Source of the DNA: Petunia secreta
Lineage: Eukaryota; Streptophyta; Magnoliopsida; Solanales; Solanaceae
Direction: 5' to 3'
Length of the DNA stretch: 64,000 nucleotides
Assembly: GCA_029990175.1 (NCBI GenBank)
Contig: JARKIP010000198.1
Span: 124,001-188,000, forward strand
The translations under genes and the position numbers were made by a program. Of this stretch, positions 21,037 to 32,989 are shown piece by piece. The notes under the pieces are model-generated. The model worked only from the letters and a program-made list of their open reading frames with translations, was not told the DNA's origin and ran no database searches. Each line of letters begins with the position of its first letter. Positions within the stretch are counted from its first letter, which is position 1.

Positions 21037-22941
21037 ATGGCTGCATCATCATCTAGAGTAGGAAAAAGGAAGTTTCCTGAGGGATCTACTCCACCGCCTA
21101 TTAAGATGGTCGATAAATGTCCTCCATTGTTGAGGAATTGGTGGTACCATTTGAACGAAAAGCAGAAAGGGGTTGTGCATGCGAGAATTGGGGAAATGAC
21201 ACATTTTCTTAACCCTAAGTTTGCCCCACGTCGGGAACTAGTAAATGCTTTGATTCGGTATTGGGAACCGAGTCAAAATACCTTTGGGTTTGGTGATATT
21301 GAGATGACTCCTACTTTAGAAGAGATCTCGGGTTTGACTAATGGAGTGTTTAGGACAAAGAAGTGCATAGCACCTCGGTTTGTGAGAGTCGAGGAGTTCC
21401 TACGGGACATGAGTCTGCGTTCTGATACCCAGTTAGTGAGTTTGGCCTCAGGTTGGGTCAGTCTAGAGTATCTTTATGCTCTTTATGGGCGGGGAGATGG
21501 TTACATAGAGCATCGGCCGAAATTCATCACTATGTTGAGCCACGACCAATGGGATAACCTTAGGGAAAGAGCTTTCATTTTCGCTTTCCTTGGCCTCATG
21601 GTCTTCCCGATGGAGAATGGACAAATCTCTATCCATACCTCTTGGATCGTGAGAGCTTTATTTGGGGGAGTTCGAGATTCTACTGTTGTACCGATGATCT
21701 TGGGCAGTATTTATCGTGCTCTGACTCGATGCAAAGAGAAAGGGGCCCGATTTTTCGAGGGTTGCAACTTGTTGTTGCAAGTATGGTTCGTTGAGCATTT
21801 GTTCGGCCGTTCTGACCCTACTCCACTACCCGATGCGCCTAAATGCCATTTGAACACCCATTATTATCGTGCTCGACATCTTGATCTACCTGAGAGCTTT
21901 GATGGGTGGGCAAAGTACTTGAGCTCACTCACTCTGGAGAATATCCGGTGGCAGGTTAGTTGGTACCCCTCGAAAGAGGGAATATATGGTAGTATGGACC
22001 GTCCTTTTCTAGTATTGATGGGTCATAAGGGAGCCGAGCCTTATTGCCCTACACGGGTGCTCCGACAGCTTGTGCGCGTTCAGGGTGTACCTAGGGTAGA
22101 GGCCGTGGAAGATTATCGCCTTGAGCATATTAGCGGTGAGTTTCCCAGGCACACTCAGTGGTTCTCTATTTGGGATAATATGAGGCCTTTGACCTCCAGC
22201 ACACAGGTTATAGACCGATTCAGAGGCGAGGTCACTCCCGAGTATGTTTTCTGGTTTGGCCGACAGCCTGCTTTGGTAGCTATGCCAGCAAAAACGGTTA
22301 AGGGACCGTATGATGAGGCACTCAGGATTGACATGAAGATAGAGATGCATAGGGTAGAGACTGAGGAGAGATATGCGGGTTTGGTCTACCGTCTTCGTTC
22401 TGAGAGGGATGCCGCTCGAGCTGCTTTGGTTGAGAATGAGGGTCTCGCGCATCAGCACCTAGACACAGTTAGACGACTCCGTGTTATGCACTCTGAAGCA
22501 TTGACAGAGCGGGATGCCGACAGGGCAGCTTTGGTGGAGAGCAGGAGAAGGGAGGATTATCATCGTCGGGACGCCATGGATGCTCGAGCTCGACTCGACA
22601 GGGCACTGGAGCAAGAAGAGCAGCTCAGGAAGCTAGCACAGAGCCGACTTCAGGATATACAGGCTACTGGACAGACTATCAGTGTAGTTTATCGGCAGGT
22701 TTATGACTCTGCTGTATATGTTGCACAGGCTATCAGTGACTATAGGAGGTTGCCCGCGGAGGACCTACTTCCACATGTGCTTCTCTTCGTCACCAGAGTT
22801 GCAGAAAATTTGGCTGGAATGCGCCGCACTTTGGTAGAAGGCCCACCAGCAGATCCCGAGGAGCCACCAGAGGAAGATCTCGACGAGCCATTTGAGTCAG
22901 ATCCAGAGGAGCCAGATGAGGCAGGGCCCGGATCACCTTAG
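21037..22941 (+). CDS. Ogre ORF1 protein
   Basis: A 634-residue protein, starting at ATG 21037 (MAASSSRVGKRKFPEG); a non-ATG opening 31 codons upstream is less likely. The first 450 residues form a folded domain with LLRNWWYHLNEKQKG, FGDIEMTPTLEEISGLT and RFRGEVTPEYVFWFG, resembling the plant mobile-domain/DUF7745-type proteins encoded by ORF1 of Ogre elements. Residues about 460-590 are a long charged coiled coil (repeated RDAARAALVE, RDADRAALVE), and the last 30 are acidic and Pro-rich. Function is unknown. It precedes gag by 0.6 kb and the frame is intact. Family assignment is from memory of the lineage. Confidence 0.85.
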   Translation: MAASSSRVGKRKFPEGSTPPPIKMVDKCPPLLRNWWYHLNEKQKGVVHARIGEMTHFLNPKFAPRRELVNALIRYWEPSQNTFGFGDIEMTPTLEEISGLTNGVFRTKKCIAPRFVRVEEFLRDMSLRSDTQLVSLASGWVSLEYLYALYGRGDGYIEHRPKFITMLSHDQWDNLRERAFIFAFLGLMVFPMENGQISIHTSWIVRALFGGVRDSTVVPMILGSIYRALTRCKEKGARFFEGCNLLLQVWFVEHLFGRSDPTPLPDAPKCHLNTHYYRARHLDLPESFDGWAKYLSSLTLENIRWQVSWYPSKEGIYGSMDRPFLVLMGHKGAEPYCPTRVLRQLVRVQGVPRVEAVEDYRLEHISGEFPRHTQWFSIWDNMRPLTSSTQVIDRFRGEVTPEYVFWFGRQPALVAMPAKTVKGPYDEALRIDMKIEMHRVETEERYAGLVYRLRSERDAARAALVENEGLAHQHLDTVRRLRVMHSEALTERDADRAALVESRRREDYHRRDAMDARARLDRALEQEEQLRKLAQSRLQDIQATGQTISVVYRQVYDSAVYVAQAISDYRRLPAEDLLPHVLLFVTRVAENLAGMRRTLVEGPPADPEEPPEEDLDEPFESDPEEPDEAGPGSP

Positions 22942-23553
22942 CAGATATATGCCAGTCCGAGATGATGCAGCTCATTGCCTTTTGTCATTCATTTAGCATT
23001 TTGGACAGATTGTAGCTTTTATTATGTATTGGCATTTCTATTTCGAACAGTCGGTCTAGTTTGTCTGTTTTAATTTTTTAGGAGTACTACTATTGCCCCA
23101 TGTTGTCGGCGGGCTTTTTATATTGTACTGTTTCGGCATTTATGAAAAGGAAATCAGAAAATCCAAAATTGTGTCTTTTATTATCTTAAATGCATTTTTT
23201 CTTCCTTTTTCAATCTGATTTTGGACCCCTCTTACATTTGAAAGATATATGATATGAAAAAAAAATGAAAAAAAAAAAGAGCGAAAGAAAGAGAGGAAAA
23301 TGAAAAAAAAAAAAAAGAAAAGAAAAAAGAAGAGAAGAAGAGAAGAAAAGAAAGAGAGGACCCGCTTTGTCTTGATTCGGGATGATGCATGACGACTTTA
23401 GGCTTGTAGGCGCGCTCGGCTCATAAATATCATGTTTCCTAACCTGTTTTGTTTGCAGACAAGACTAGATTACAAGTGACTTGGTGCAGCGCTCTAGCAT
23501 TACCCCACTCTCACACAACTAACTCAAGGGGACTTGAAATTCCATTTGGTAAC
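22942..23553 (+). other. Ogre ORF1-gag spacer with acceptor-like site
   Basis: Non-coding 0.6 kb with a purine-rich run at 23250-23360. At 23438-23458 it carries CTAAC, a T-rich tract and GCAG/AC, a strong plant 3' splice-site match, about 95 bp before the preferred gag ATG. Splicing here could place gag near the 5' end of a subgenomic RNA. Confidence 0.5.
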
Positions 23554-26500
23554 ATGGCCACTGAAGGAGACAAATCCGATGCCGGTTCCGAAGAAAATGA
23601 TAGGACGACAGAAGAGGCCCTGATTCTGAAGCAATTTCTGGTGGACATGCATCATGCGATAACCACGGGACGGGTACCTCCTCCCATGCCAAACCTCCTA
23701 GATGGGCTTATGCCAACAGTTAGCCAGCGAGCACCAGGCACATCTACGGCGGTTGAGGATCCGACATATCCCCCTGGTTTTGGCACTAGTCAGGGTCCAA
23801 CAAAAGAAGTTGAAGTGCGCCTTCATGCACCGCCCCCACCACCTCCACCTCAAGGGCAATATGGACAACATCTACCACAGGGGCAGTATGGTCCACCCCC
23901 ACCACAGGGACAGTATGGTCCACCTCCGCTACAGGGGCAGTATGGCCCACCTCTCCCACAAGTTCCAATTTTTCGGGGCCCAGCCAGGCCTGCTATGGCT
24001 AGGTCCAACAGCGAACCACATCTCCAGGCTGGGGATCATCATTATGATCAGCACCATGAACCCAATTTCCGACACAGTGACTCGTATGATCAGGGGTTCC
24101 ATCGCGGGTCTCAAGTTGAGGTTGATCGATCAGGAAAGCTGGATAAGAGTGAGGTTCTAAGAAAGATGAAGGGCCTAGAACAAGCAGTAAGGACCATTCA
24201 AGGATATGGAGATCATACTGACATCTCTTTCAAGGATCTTTGCCCCTACCCTGAATTGCAATTGCTAGATGGGTTCATAGTGCCAAAGTTTGATCTATAC
24301 ACCGGGCAAGGAGATCCAAGGGTTCATATGAAAACCTACTGTAACAAAATGAGAGGGGTCAAGAAAGACAAACTGTTGATAGCCTACTTTTCTGAAAGCT
24401 TGGGGGGCGCGGCTGCCGAATGGTTCATGAGGCAGGACTTAACTAAGTGGTTGTCATTTGAGGATATGGCACAGGCATTCTACGACCAGTACAAGTACCA
24501 CATTGAAGTTTTGCCAGATCGATCCTCTTTGGATGCGATAAAAAAGAAGCCAAGCGAAAGCTTTAGGGAGTACGCCCTCAGATGGCGCGAGCAGGCCGCT
24601 CGAGTGAGCCCCGCAATCCCGGACGATGACATGGTCCGTTTGTTCATTGAGGCGCAGGATGAGGCGTTCTATGGTTCATTGATCGCCGCCTTTGGGAAAC
24701 CGTTTAGTGAAGTCGTCAAGATGGGAGAAATGATTGAGAGAGGAGTCAAAGCTGGCAAGATTATGAGCCAGACTGCACTAAAGGCGACCACACAGGCTGT
24801 GCAGACAGGGGCAGCAGGGTTCGGTAAGACGAAGAAAGAAGATGTGGCCATGGTAGGGTTGGGTCCACGAAGGTGGAATGATGAGCGATACAGTCAAGCT
24901 AATTCATACCAAGCTCCACAAACACCCTATTTACAACACTATTACCCACCACAAAATGCGCAATACTCCATACCTCCACCCCAATACTCCGTACACGCCG
25001 CGCAGCCATATGCTCCAACATCTTATCCGCAATGGCGCGCACCAGCCCCACAGCCTACATATCCCATTCACCAAGCTCCACATAATCACTATCAGGCTCC
25101 ACCTAACCCTACTTACCGACCAAGAGGTCCGGCAGGCTTCCGTCCGAGAGCTGAATTCAAGAAGGCTCGAGAAGAGAAGAAGAGAGAATTCACGCCAATT
25201 GGAGAATCCTACACCAGTATCTTTGAGAAACTGCGGGCCTTGAACATGATAAAGCCAATTCAAGGAAACATGAATCCTACTGGCAAAGTGGACCATTCTC
25301 GGCATTGTGATTACCACTCGGGCGCACCAGGGCATGATACAGAAGATTGCTACTATCTCAAGAGAGTGGTGCAAGAGCTGATTGACAACAACCAAATTGT
25401 GATAGAGGATGCAGAAACTCCGAACATTAATCGCAATCCTTTGCCAGTCCACGATGTACACATGGTGGGTATATGCGAAGGGGGATTTGAAAATGAATCT
25501 GCAAGGCCAATAGTGTCAGTCGATGCAATAACAGTTGAGGTGGAAAAGATGCATAGCACTTCAAAGACAAGTCCTGCTGTGGTGTCCGGAGGAACAAAGC
25601 CATCTGTCCAGTTGGATAAGCCCGTGTTAACATTGAAACGAGCTGTTGAGGAAAGGGAAGAGATGACGGAGAAACCAAAGTTGGTGATCTCAAGGTCCAT
25701 CAGAAAGGAAGGGGAAGCAGATTCTGCTACCAAACCGAAGTTGGTTATAAGAAATGCACCTCTACGCGAGCCCATTGTCATAAAGAGGGCATCCCAGTTC
25801 CATGTGACAGATAGCAAGGCTGTCCCGTGGAACTATGCCAAGGCAGTGGTGACGTACATGGGAAAGGAGGTTGTAGCAGAAACAACACAAGTGGGCGGTC
25901 TAACTCGTTCTGGGCGGTGCTTTACCCCGGAAGAGTTAAGAAAAGCAAAGCAAGCCAGGGAAAATCAGGGTCCCATCAAGGAACCTGTCACTGAGAAAGA
26001 GGCAGAAGAGTTTCTAAAGAAGATGAAAGTGCAAGATTATTCTATTGTGGAGCAGCTGAGGAAGACCCCTGCTCAAATTTCTCTGTTGTCCCTGCTGATG
26101 CATTCTGAGGCGCACCGTCATGCTCTATTGAAAATCCTGAATGAAGCTCATGTATCTGAAAAAATGACTGTTGGAAATTTGGAGGCAATTGCTAGTCGTA
26201 TCTTTGAAGTAAACAGGATCACTTTCACTGATGAAGAATTGCCTATGGAAGGCACAGGCCACAACAAAGCACTACATCTGACTGTCAAGGTCGACAATTC
26301 TTATGTCACTAGGGTGCTGGTTGACGGTGGGTCCGGTCTGAACATCTGTCCATTGTCTACTTTGAAAAGATTGAAAATCAACGTGGACAGAATTCGAACC
26401 AACACTATGAGTATCCGAGCTTTCGATGGAGGAAAAAGACAGTCAATTGGTGAGATCGAGCTGACATTGACAATTGGGCCTGTGGACTTTGCTATCGATT

Positions 26501-27221
26501 TCCAAGTGCTCGATATGGATTCGTCTTACAATCTACTGTTGGGAAGGCCCTGGATTCATATGGCGGGCGCAGTACCGTCGACTTTACACCAGACTGTCAA
26601 GTTTGAATGGGATCGTGAGATGATCATGGTACACGGAGAGGGAGATTTGTCAATCTACAAGGATCCGTCCATTCCAGTCATTGAGGTCACCAATGATAGC
26701 CCAACACTGATGTACCAAGCCTTTGAAGCAGTCAATGTAGATGAGGTTCCTGAAGGCAAGCCTTTGCCCCAAGCAAGATTGTCAGAAGCAGCAGTCATGA
26801 TGGCTACGGAAATGTTGAAGCATGGTTTCAAACCCGGGAAAGGTCTCGGAGCATCACTACAAGGAATGTCACATCCAATTAGTCCACTTGGCATTCGAGG
26901 TACCTGGGGTCTGGGATACAAGCCTACAGCTGCAGACAGAGCAAGAGCTAGGAAGATGAAGAAACAAGAATGGTCTCTAGAGAAGCCTGTCCCTTGCCTC
27001 GCTCAATCTTTCACGAGGTCCAACGGGGGCAAGTCTATTTTAAAAAATGCTGAGGAGACTGAAGAACAGAAGAAGTTACTGTCAGACCTGAGGCACGTCT
27101 TTGGCGTCAACATGGTGCAAACTGGCGAAGGACCTAGCAATGCAGAAATCCAGGACATTGGCCCTGATGTGAAGCTGAACAACTGGGAATCCATGCCTCT
27201 CCCCACTAGGAGGGGCTATTG
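23554..27221 (+). CDS. Ogre gag-protease (exon 1)
   Basis: Open from 23449; I prefer ATG 23554 (MATEGDKSDAGSEEND). Residue numbers here count from 23449. A Pro-rich QGQYGPPP repeat (about 125-180) precedes the capsid domain (about 265-440: PKFDLYTGQGDPRVHM, AAAEWFMRQDL, PSESFREYALRWREQAARV). At 620 lies CDYHSGAPGHDTEDC, a zinc-knuckle variant with His in place of the second Cys, as usual in Tat elements. The protease at about 945-1060 has active-site VLVDGGSGLNICP (Asp 959, DGG rather than DSG/DTG) and LLLGRPWIH. At about 1120-1150 HGFKPGKGLGASLQG is G-patch-like. The frame would end at TAG 27223, but a GT at 27222 allows splicing to pol. Confidence 0.9.
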
Positions 27222-27412
27222 GTAGCAAGTTTTTGTTATCCTTTCTGTATACTTGGTTATTCTAAGGGTTGTAATCCAAGTATATTTATTTTGCTCGTTA
27301 TGATGTCAAACCCTTTTGTCTTTCAAATTCAATGAAAAGCAAGACCATGCTTCTTGTCTTTATATCCTGTCTCTTTATTTTCCTAATTTTTACTTCTTAT
27401 TTCTTTCTGTAG
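27222..27412 (+). other. Probable intron between protease and RT
   Basis: A 191-bp AT-rich gap with GT at 27222-27223 and TTTCTTTCTGTAG ending at 27412. Removing it deletes the TAG at 27223-27225 and joins the two frames exactly: two bases of a codon come from the left and one from the right, giving Cys, and no stop follows before the pol ORF. The donor GTAGCAAG is a weaker match than usual. A spliced intron at this place is described for Ogre elements. Confidence 0.82.
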
Positions 27413-30400
27413 CTATGTTTCTGATGGCCTTAATAACATGACATGCATGCTGAAATCACGCCCTGATCTAAACACACAGTTTAACTTTGTCTCAATGAAT
27501 CAACCAAAAATTGAGGAAGTGCATGATGGGGGGTGGGATGATTCTGAAATGGCAATTGAGGAGGTAGATGACATGGAAAGGAGTGATAATGAAGGAAGTT
27601 TTGAGGAAGGATATGATGAAGAGGAGGCCGAGAGTGAAATAAATGGAGAGTTAGAACAATTTGAAAATAAGCCCAAGCCCAATCTAGATGACACAGAAAA
27701 TATAAATTTGGGAAGTCCCGATGATGTCAGGGAAACCAAGATAAGCATGCACGCTCTACCGAAAGTGAAAAATGACATAGTCCAGGTTTTGTTTGACTAT
27801 AGAGACGTGTTTGCTTGGTCATATGATGACATGCCCGGTTTGAGCACAGATTTGGTGGTTCATAAGTTACCGATCAATCCTGGTTTCCCTCCAGTCAAAC
27901 AACTTCGGAGGAAATTCAAGACAGATGTGAGTAAGAAGATCCATGAGGAAATTATGAAGCAGCTATCTGCGAAGGTGATACAATCTCTTCAGTATTCCAC
28001 TTGGTTGGCCAATGTTGTGCCGGTGCCGAAGAAAGATGAGAAGACAAGAATTTGTGTTGACTATCGAGATTTGAACAAGGCCAGTCCCAAGGATAATTTT
28101 CCTTTGCCTAATATTCACATTCTCATAGACAATTGTGCCAAACACGAAATTCAGTCTTTCGTGGATTGCTATGCCGGATATCACCAGATCCTGATGGATG
28201 AAGACGATGCAGAAAAGACGGCGTTCACCACACCTTGGGGAACCTTTTGTTACAGGGTCATGCCGTTCGGATTAAAGAATGCTGGGGCAACATACATGAG
28301 AGCCATGACAACCGTCTTTCACGATATGATACACAAAGAAATTGAGGTGTATATGGATGATGTGATAATCAAATCAAGAACAGCAGAGGATCATGTTAAA
28401 GACCTCAGGAAATTCTTTGAAAGGCTTAGAAGATACAATCTGAAGTTGAATCCGGCTAAATGTGCATTCGGTGTTCCAGCTGGAAAGTTGTTGGGTTTCA
28501 TTGTCAGCAGGCGAGGCATTGAATTGGATCCTTCAAAGATCAAAGCTATACAAGAGTTGCCTCCGCCAAAGAATAAGAAAGAAGTCATGAGCTTCCTCGG
28601 AAGATTGAACTACATCAGTAGGTTCATCGCTCAACTCACTACAACTTGTGAGCCAATCTTCAAGCTGCTAAAGAAAGATGCTGCAGTCAAGTGGACCGAG
28701 GAATGCCAAGCGGCTTTTGACCAAATCAAGCAATACTTGTCAAATCCACCTGTGTTGGTCCCGCCGGAGCCAGGCCGACCTTTGTTCCTCTATTTGTCGG
28801 TGATGGATAATTCATTCGGTTGTGTATTGGGACAACACGATTCCACAGGCAAGAAAGAGCAAGCCATCTACTACATGAGCAAGAATTTCACGGATTATGA
28901 GGTCAAGTACACTTTGTTGGAAAGAACGTGTTGCGCCCTCACTTGGGTAGCACAAAAGCTGAGGCATTATTTGTTGTCATACACTACTTACCTCATATCT
29001 CGGATGGACCCACTGAAGTATATCTTCCAGAAGCCAATGCCAACGGGAAGACTCGCCAAGTGGCAAATGTTACTCACAGAGTTTGACATAGTCTATGTCA
29101 CCCGGACTGCAATGAAGGCACAGGCTTTGGCCGATCATTTGGCCGAGAACCCAGTGGATGATGAGTATGAACCTCTCAAGACATACTTTCCTGATGAAGA
29201 GGTTGGCACAATTGAGGAGTTGACTTCAGAAGATGATCATTATTGGAAGCTATATTTTGATGGGGCCTCTAACTCCAAAGGTGATGGTATCGGGGCAGTT
29301 CTCATATCCCCAACGGGTCATTATTATCCGGCGGCTGCGCAACTTCGTTTCTGGTGTACCAATAACACAGCGGAATACGAAGCTTGCATCATGGGGCTAC
29401 GCATGGCGATAGACATGGACATCAAAGAACTACTAGTGCTTGGAGATTCTGACCTACTACTACATCAAATCAAGGGTGAATGGGAAACTCGAGACGTGAA
29501 ACTCATCATGTATAAGCAGTATCTGGAAGATCTTTGCCGAAGGTTTGATTCTATTGAATTCAGGCATATCCCAAGAATGCACAATGAGTTGGCAGACGCT
29601 TTGGCTACATTAGCATCCATGCTTAGTCATCCTGACCAAACTCACATTGATCCTCTCGAGATTCAAGTTAGGGATCAACATGCTTATTGCAACATGGTTG
29701 AAGAAGAACTTGATGGTGAGCCATGGTATCTGGACATCAAAAACTACATCAAGAATGGAGAGTACCCGGCACTAGCTGAGAGCAGTCAGAAAAGAACCCT
29801 CCGTCGTCTTGCAAATGGTTTCTTTCTAAGCGGAGGGATACTGTACAAGAGAACCCCAGATCTGGGACTGTTGAGATGTGTAGACGCACAAGAAGCCTCG
29901 AGAATTCTTAATGAGGTACATTCAGGAATTTGTGGGCCACACATGAATGGCTATGTGCTAGCCAAGAAGATTTTAAGAGCAGGTTATTTCTGGCTCACTA
30001 TGGAGAGAGATTGCATAGGGTTTGTGCGAAAATGCCACCAATGTCAAGTGCACGGTGATTTGATACATTCGCCTCCCTTAGAGCTCCACACAATGTCCGC
30101 TCCTTGGCCTTTCGCTGCATGGGGAATGGATGTCATTGGCCCGATAGAACCAAAGGCATCGAATGGGCATAGATTTATCTTGGTCGCCATTGACTATTTT
30201 ACCAAGTGGGTGGAAGCAGCGACATTCAAGTCAGTAACCAAGAAAGCTGTGGTCGACTTTGTTCACTCAAACATCATTTGTCGATTCGGTATTCCCAATA
30301 CCATCATCACTGACAATGGGGCTAATCTGAACAGTCATTTGATGAGAGAGGTATGTGAAAGGTTCAAAATTGTGCATAGAAATTCCACACCATACCGGCC

Positions 30401-30971
30401 AAAAGCAAATGGCACGGTCGAAGCTGCAAACAAAAACATCAAGAAGATCCTTCGAAAAATGGTGGAAGGATCTCGAGAATGGCATGAGAAGTTGCCATTT
30501 GCTCTTCTGGGTTATCGCACAACTGTGCGTACCTCAATAGGCACGACTCCATATGAACTGGTGTATGGGACCGAAGCGGTCATTCCGGCAGAAGTTGAAA
30601 TACCATCCTTGAGAATCATTGTTGAAGCTGAAATCGAGGACACTGAATGGGTCAAATCCCGCTTGGAACAATTGGCTCTGATTGACGAGAAAAGGCTAAA
30701 TGCAGTATGTTATGGTCAACTATATCAGAAGAGAATGGCAAAAGCATACAACAAGAAAGTGCGCCAACGCAAGTTCAATGAAGGCCAGTTAGTCTTAAAG
30801 CGCATCTTTCCACATCAGGAAGAAGCAAAGGGCAAGTTTGCTCCAAATTGGCAAGGACCGTATGTGGTGAAGAAGGTGTTGCCCAATGGTGCCCTATTCC
30901 TGACAGACATCGAAGGCACGATGGCTGAAATGATTGTTAATGCTGATGCAGTAAAGAGGTACTACATTTGA
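27413..30971 (+). CDS. Ogre RT-RNase H-aRNase H-integrase (exon 2)
   Basis: Residues are counted from ATG 27438, which is probably internal to a spliced frame. An acidic linker (15-90) is followed by RT (about 115-430, VVPVPKKDEKTRICVDYRDL, catalytic YMDD at 305-308) and a first RNase H (about 450-560) reading LYLSVMDNS, where the first catalytic Asp is not obvious. A second RNase H (about 600-735) has FDGASNSKGDGIGAVL (Asp 608), TAEYEAC, GDSDLLL and NELADALA; this archaeal-type domain is typical of the Tat lineage. Integrase follows: zinc domain near 825-870 (H-H-CHQC), then D898, D959 and E995, exactly 35 residues between the last two. No chromodomain. Length 1177 residues, no stop or frameshift. 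Confidence 0.93.
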
Positions 30972-31325
30972 TGTTCTTGGATTGGGATACCGAAAGTCTT
31001 TGTTTCCCTTATCCAGATAATGTATCCCTTTTGTTAGCCTTTGACTTTGTATTGCTTTTGTGAACCCTTATTGGGAATCCTGTAATTGAACTGAAATGAA
31101 ATGAAAAGAGAAAAAATGCCAAATTTGGCATTAAATTGCTAGAGCTACGTCTGACCTGATTCCTCTCAAAAGGATACGTAGGCAACCATTCAGGTGCGGT
31201 CATATCAGTGAAAGTTCTAAATGTTCCCTAGCTTCACAGGGAAAAGTTTCATTTTTCCCCTGTCTCATATTGACGCAAAAGCTTGCCTCCAAGTTTGCGG
31301 CCAATGTCAAAAGAAATTCAAATCC

Positions 31326-31860
31326 CCAATGTATGCTAAACTGGGGCAGAAGTTTGTTTTTATTTTATTTTTTTAAATAAAATAAAAACAAACTTCTATG
31401 TTTTTATACCATCTATTCATATGTTTCATGAGATATCAGTCTCGAAACTGAGGAAGAAACTCAAGGCGCCCCAGTTTATCCTAAACTGGGGCAGAAGTTT
31501 AGTTTATTTTTTAAAAAAAAAAGAAAGAGAAGAAAGTCAATATCCTTTTCTTTCATTGTGTTTATCTCGGGGGATAGTCTCAATATCCCTTATGTTTGCA
31601 TATCAGAAAATTCAAAAGATAATTCCTCGAGTTTTCAATAAATTGGGGCCTCAGTTAGTTATTATTTTTTTTTTTTTTTTAAAAAATGATTCCAAGGGTT
31701 GTAATATTTTACCAAGTCGTTTCATGAGATGCTTTCATACCGCTCTTCAAAACAAAGAAAAAAAAAATATAATTAAAAAAAAAAGAAAAGAGAGAAAAAA
31801 AAAAAAAAAAAAAGGGAATCCCCAATTTGCCTAAACTGGGGAGCTAAGTTTGTTTTAATT
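31326..31860. repeat. Degenerate CCTAAACTGGGGCAGAAGTTT repeats
   Basis: Four diverged units (near 31335, 31480, 31640 and 31830), each with AAACTGGGG followed by an AAGTTTGTTTT-like T-rich stretch and a TTCATGAGAT-like element. Period is about 145-190 bp. Confidence 0.65.
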
Positions 31861-32989
31861 TCAAAAGCGGTGATTTCATAGTTTGTGATATTCATCTGAT
31901 CGTCTCATGAGATGTTTTTGAGCTTTTATGCTGAACCCCCTTTCTTCATAGCCTAACCAAATCCAATGTTACAGTCCAAATAAAGACCCTTCTGACCGAT
32001 CATTGAGAATGTCAAGCCGAGTAAGGTATCAAGGGATAAGTTCCACGCTGTAAAGTCGCATTCTTGTAAGCCGACAATCGCATTTAGGAGCTGGGAGCAC
32101 CAAGGTCATTAAAGGAGAAATTCTCTGGGGAATCAAGATAAAGACCGAAATTGAAGAAAGAAAGGAAAGACGGGGTCGAGCAGCAAGGAAAGATGGGGGG
32201 TCGATTGGGAAAGAGAGAAAAAACGAAAGAAATGAAAAAAAAAGAAAAAGAAAAAGAAAAAAGGAATGAAAATGAAGTCTTGTCGGTGAAAACCTGAAAA
32301 GGCGCTGCAAGGCAATAGTGAGCTAAAAGAACAAAGAGAGAGGCTAGTTAGTGAAAACCCCGAGGGGCACTACTAGTCGACTTAGGGTCATGGAATTCAT
32401 CGTCAAGTTCGGGTTGAGCGAGGTTGTCAATCTGGGAGAGAGGTCAGGGTTAGACTGTGTGAACTAATCAAGAGTTGATTCTAATTGCATGTCATGTTTT
32501 ACTAAGGTTGTCGTTCCACCTCCAAATAAGTTTCTTCTGTCTACCAGGGACATCTTTCGTTCGATGTCTCCTTTTGAGTTTCTTCACTCTCCTTTTCTTT
32601 TATTTCTTTCTCATTATTTTCGGACATTCAGAAAGGTTCGCAAAACTTGTTTACAAGTTTCAGTTGTACCAGAAAGTCGAAAATGGGAGTCCAGCACCGA
32701 GATTGTACCATGAAGATCACCAGGAAATGGTTTGTTATTTCTACAAGATGTGACCAAAGAACAATATGAGATTTTTGGTTGGGAAGTGTGAGAACACAAC
32801 TACATCAAGTCAGTTGCTCATCGGGGAAAAAACTTGAAGAGCAGAAAGGGAAATAAAGAAAGAAATAAGGGACCATCTGAGTAGGGAGCAGTGGTTTTCA
32901 ACTTTCAAGACAAGAACCATTGGGATGATGGGATTCAAGTTTCAATGCAAAACCCATTGGGATAATGGGATTCCTCTTCAAAAACAAGA

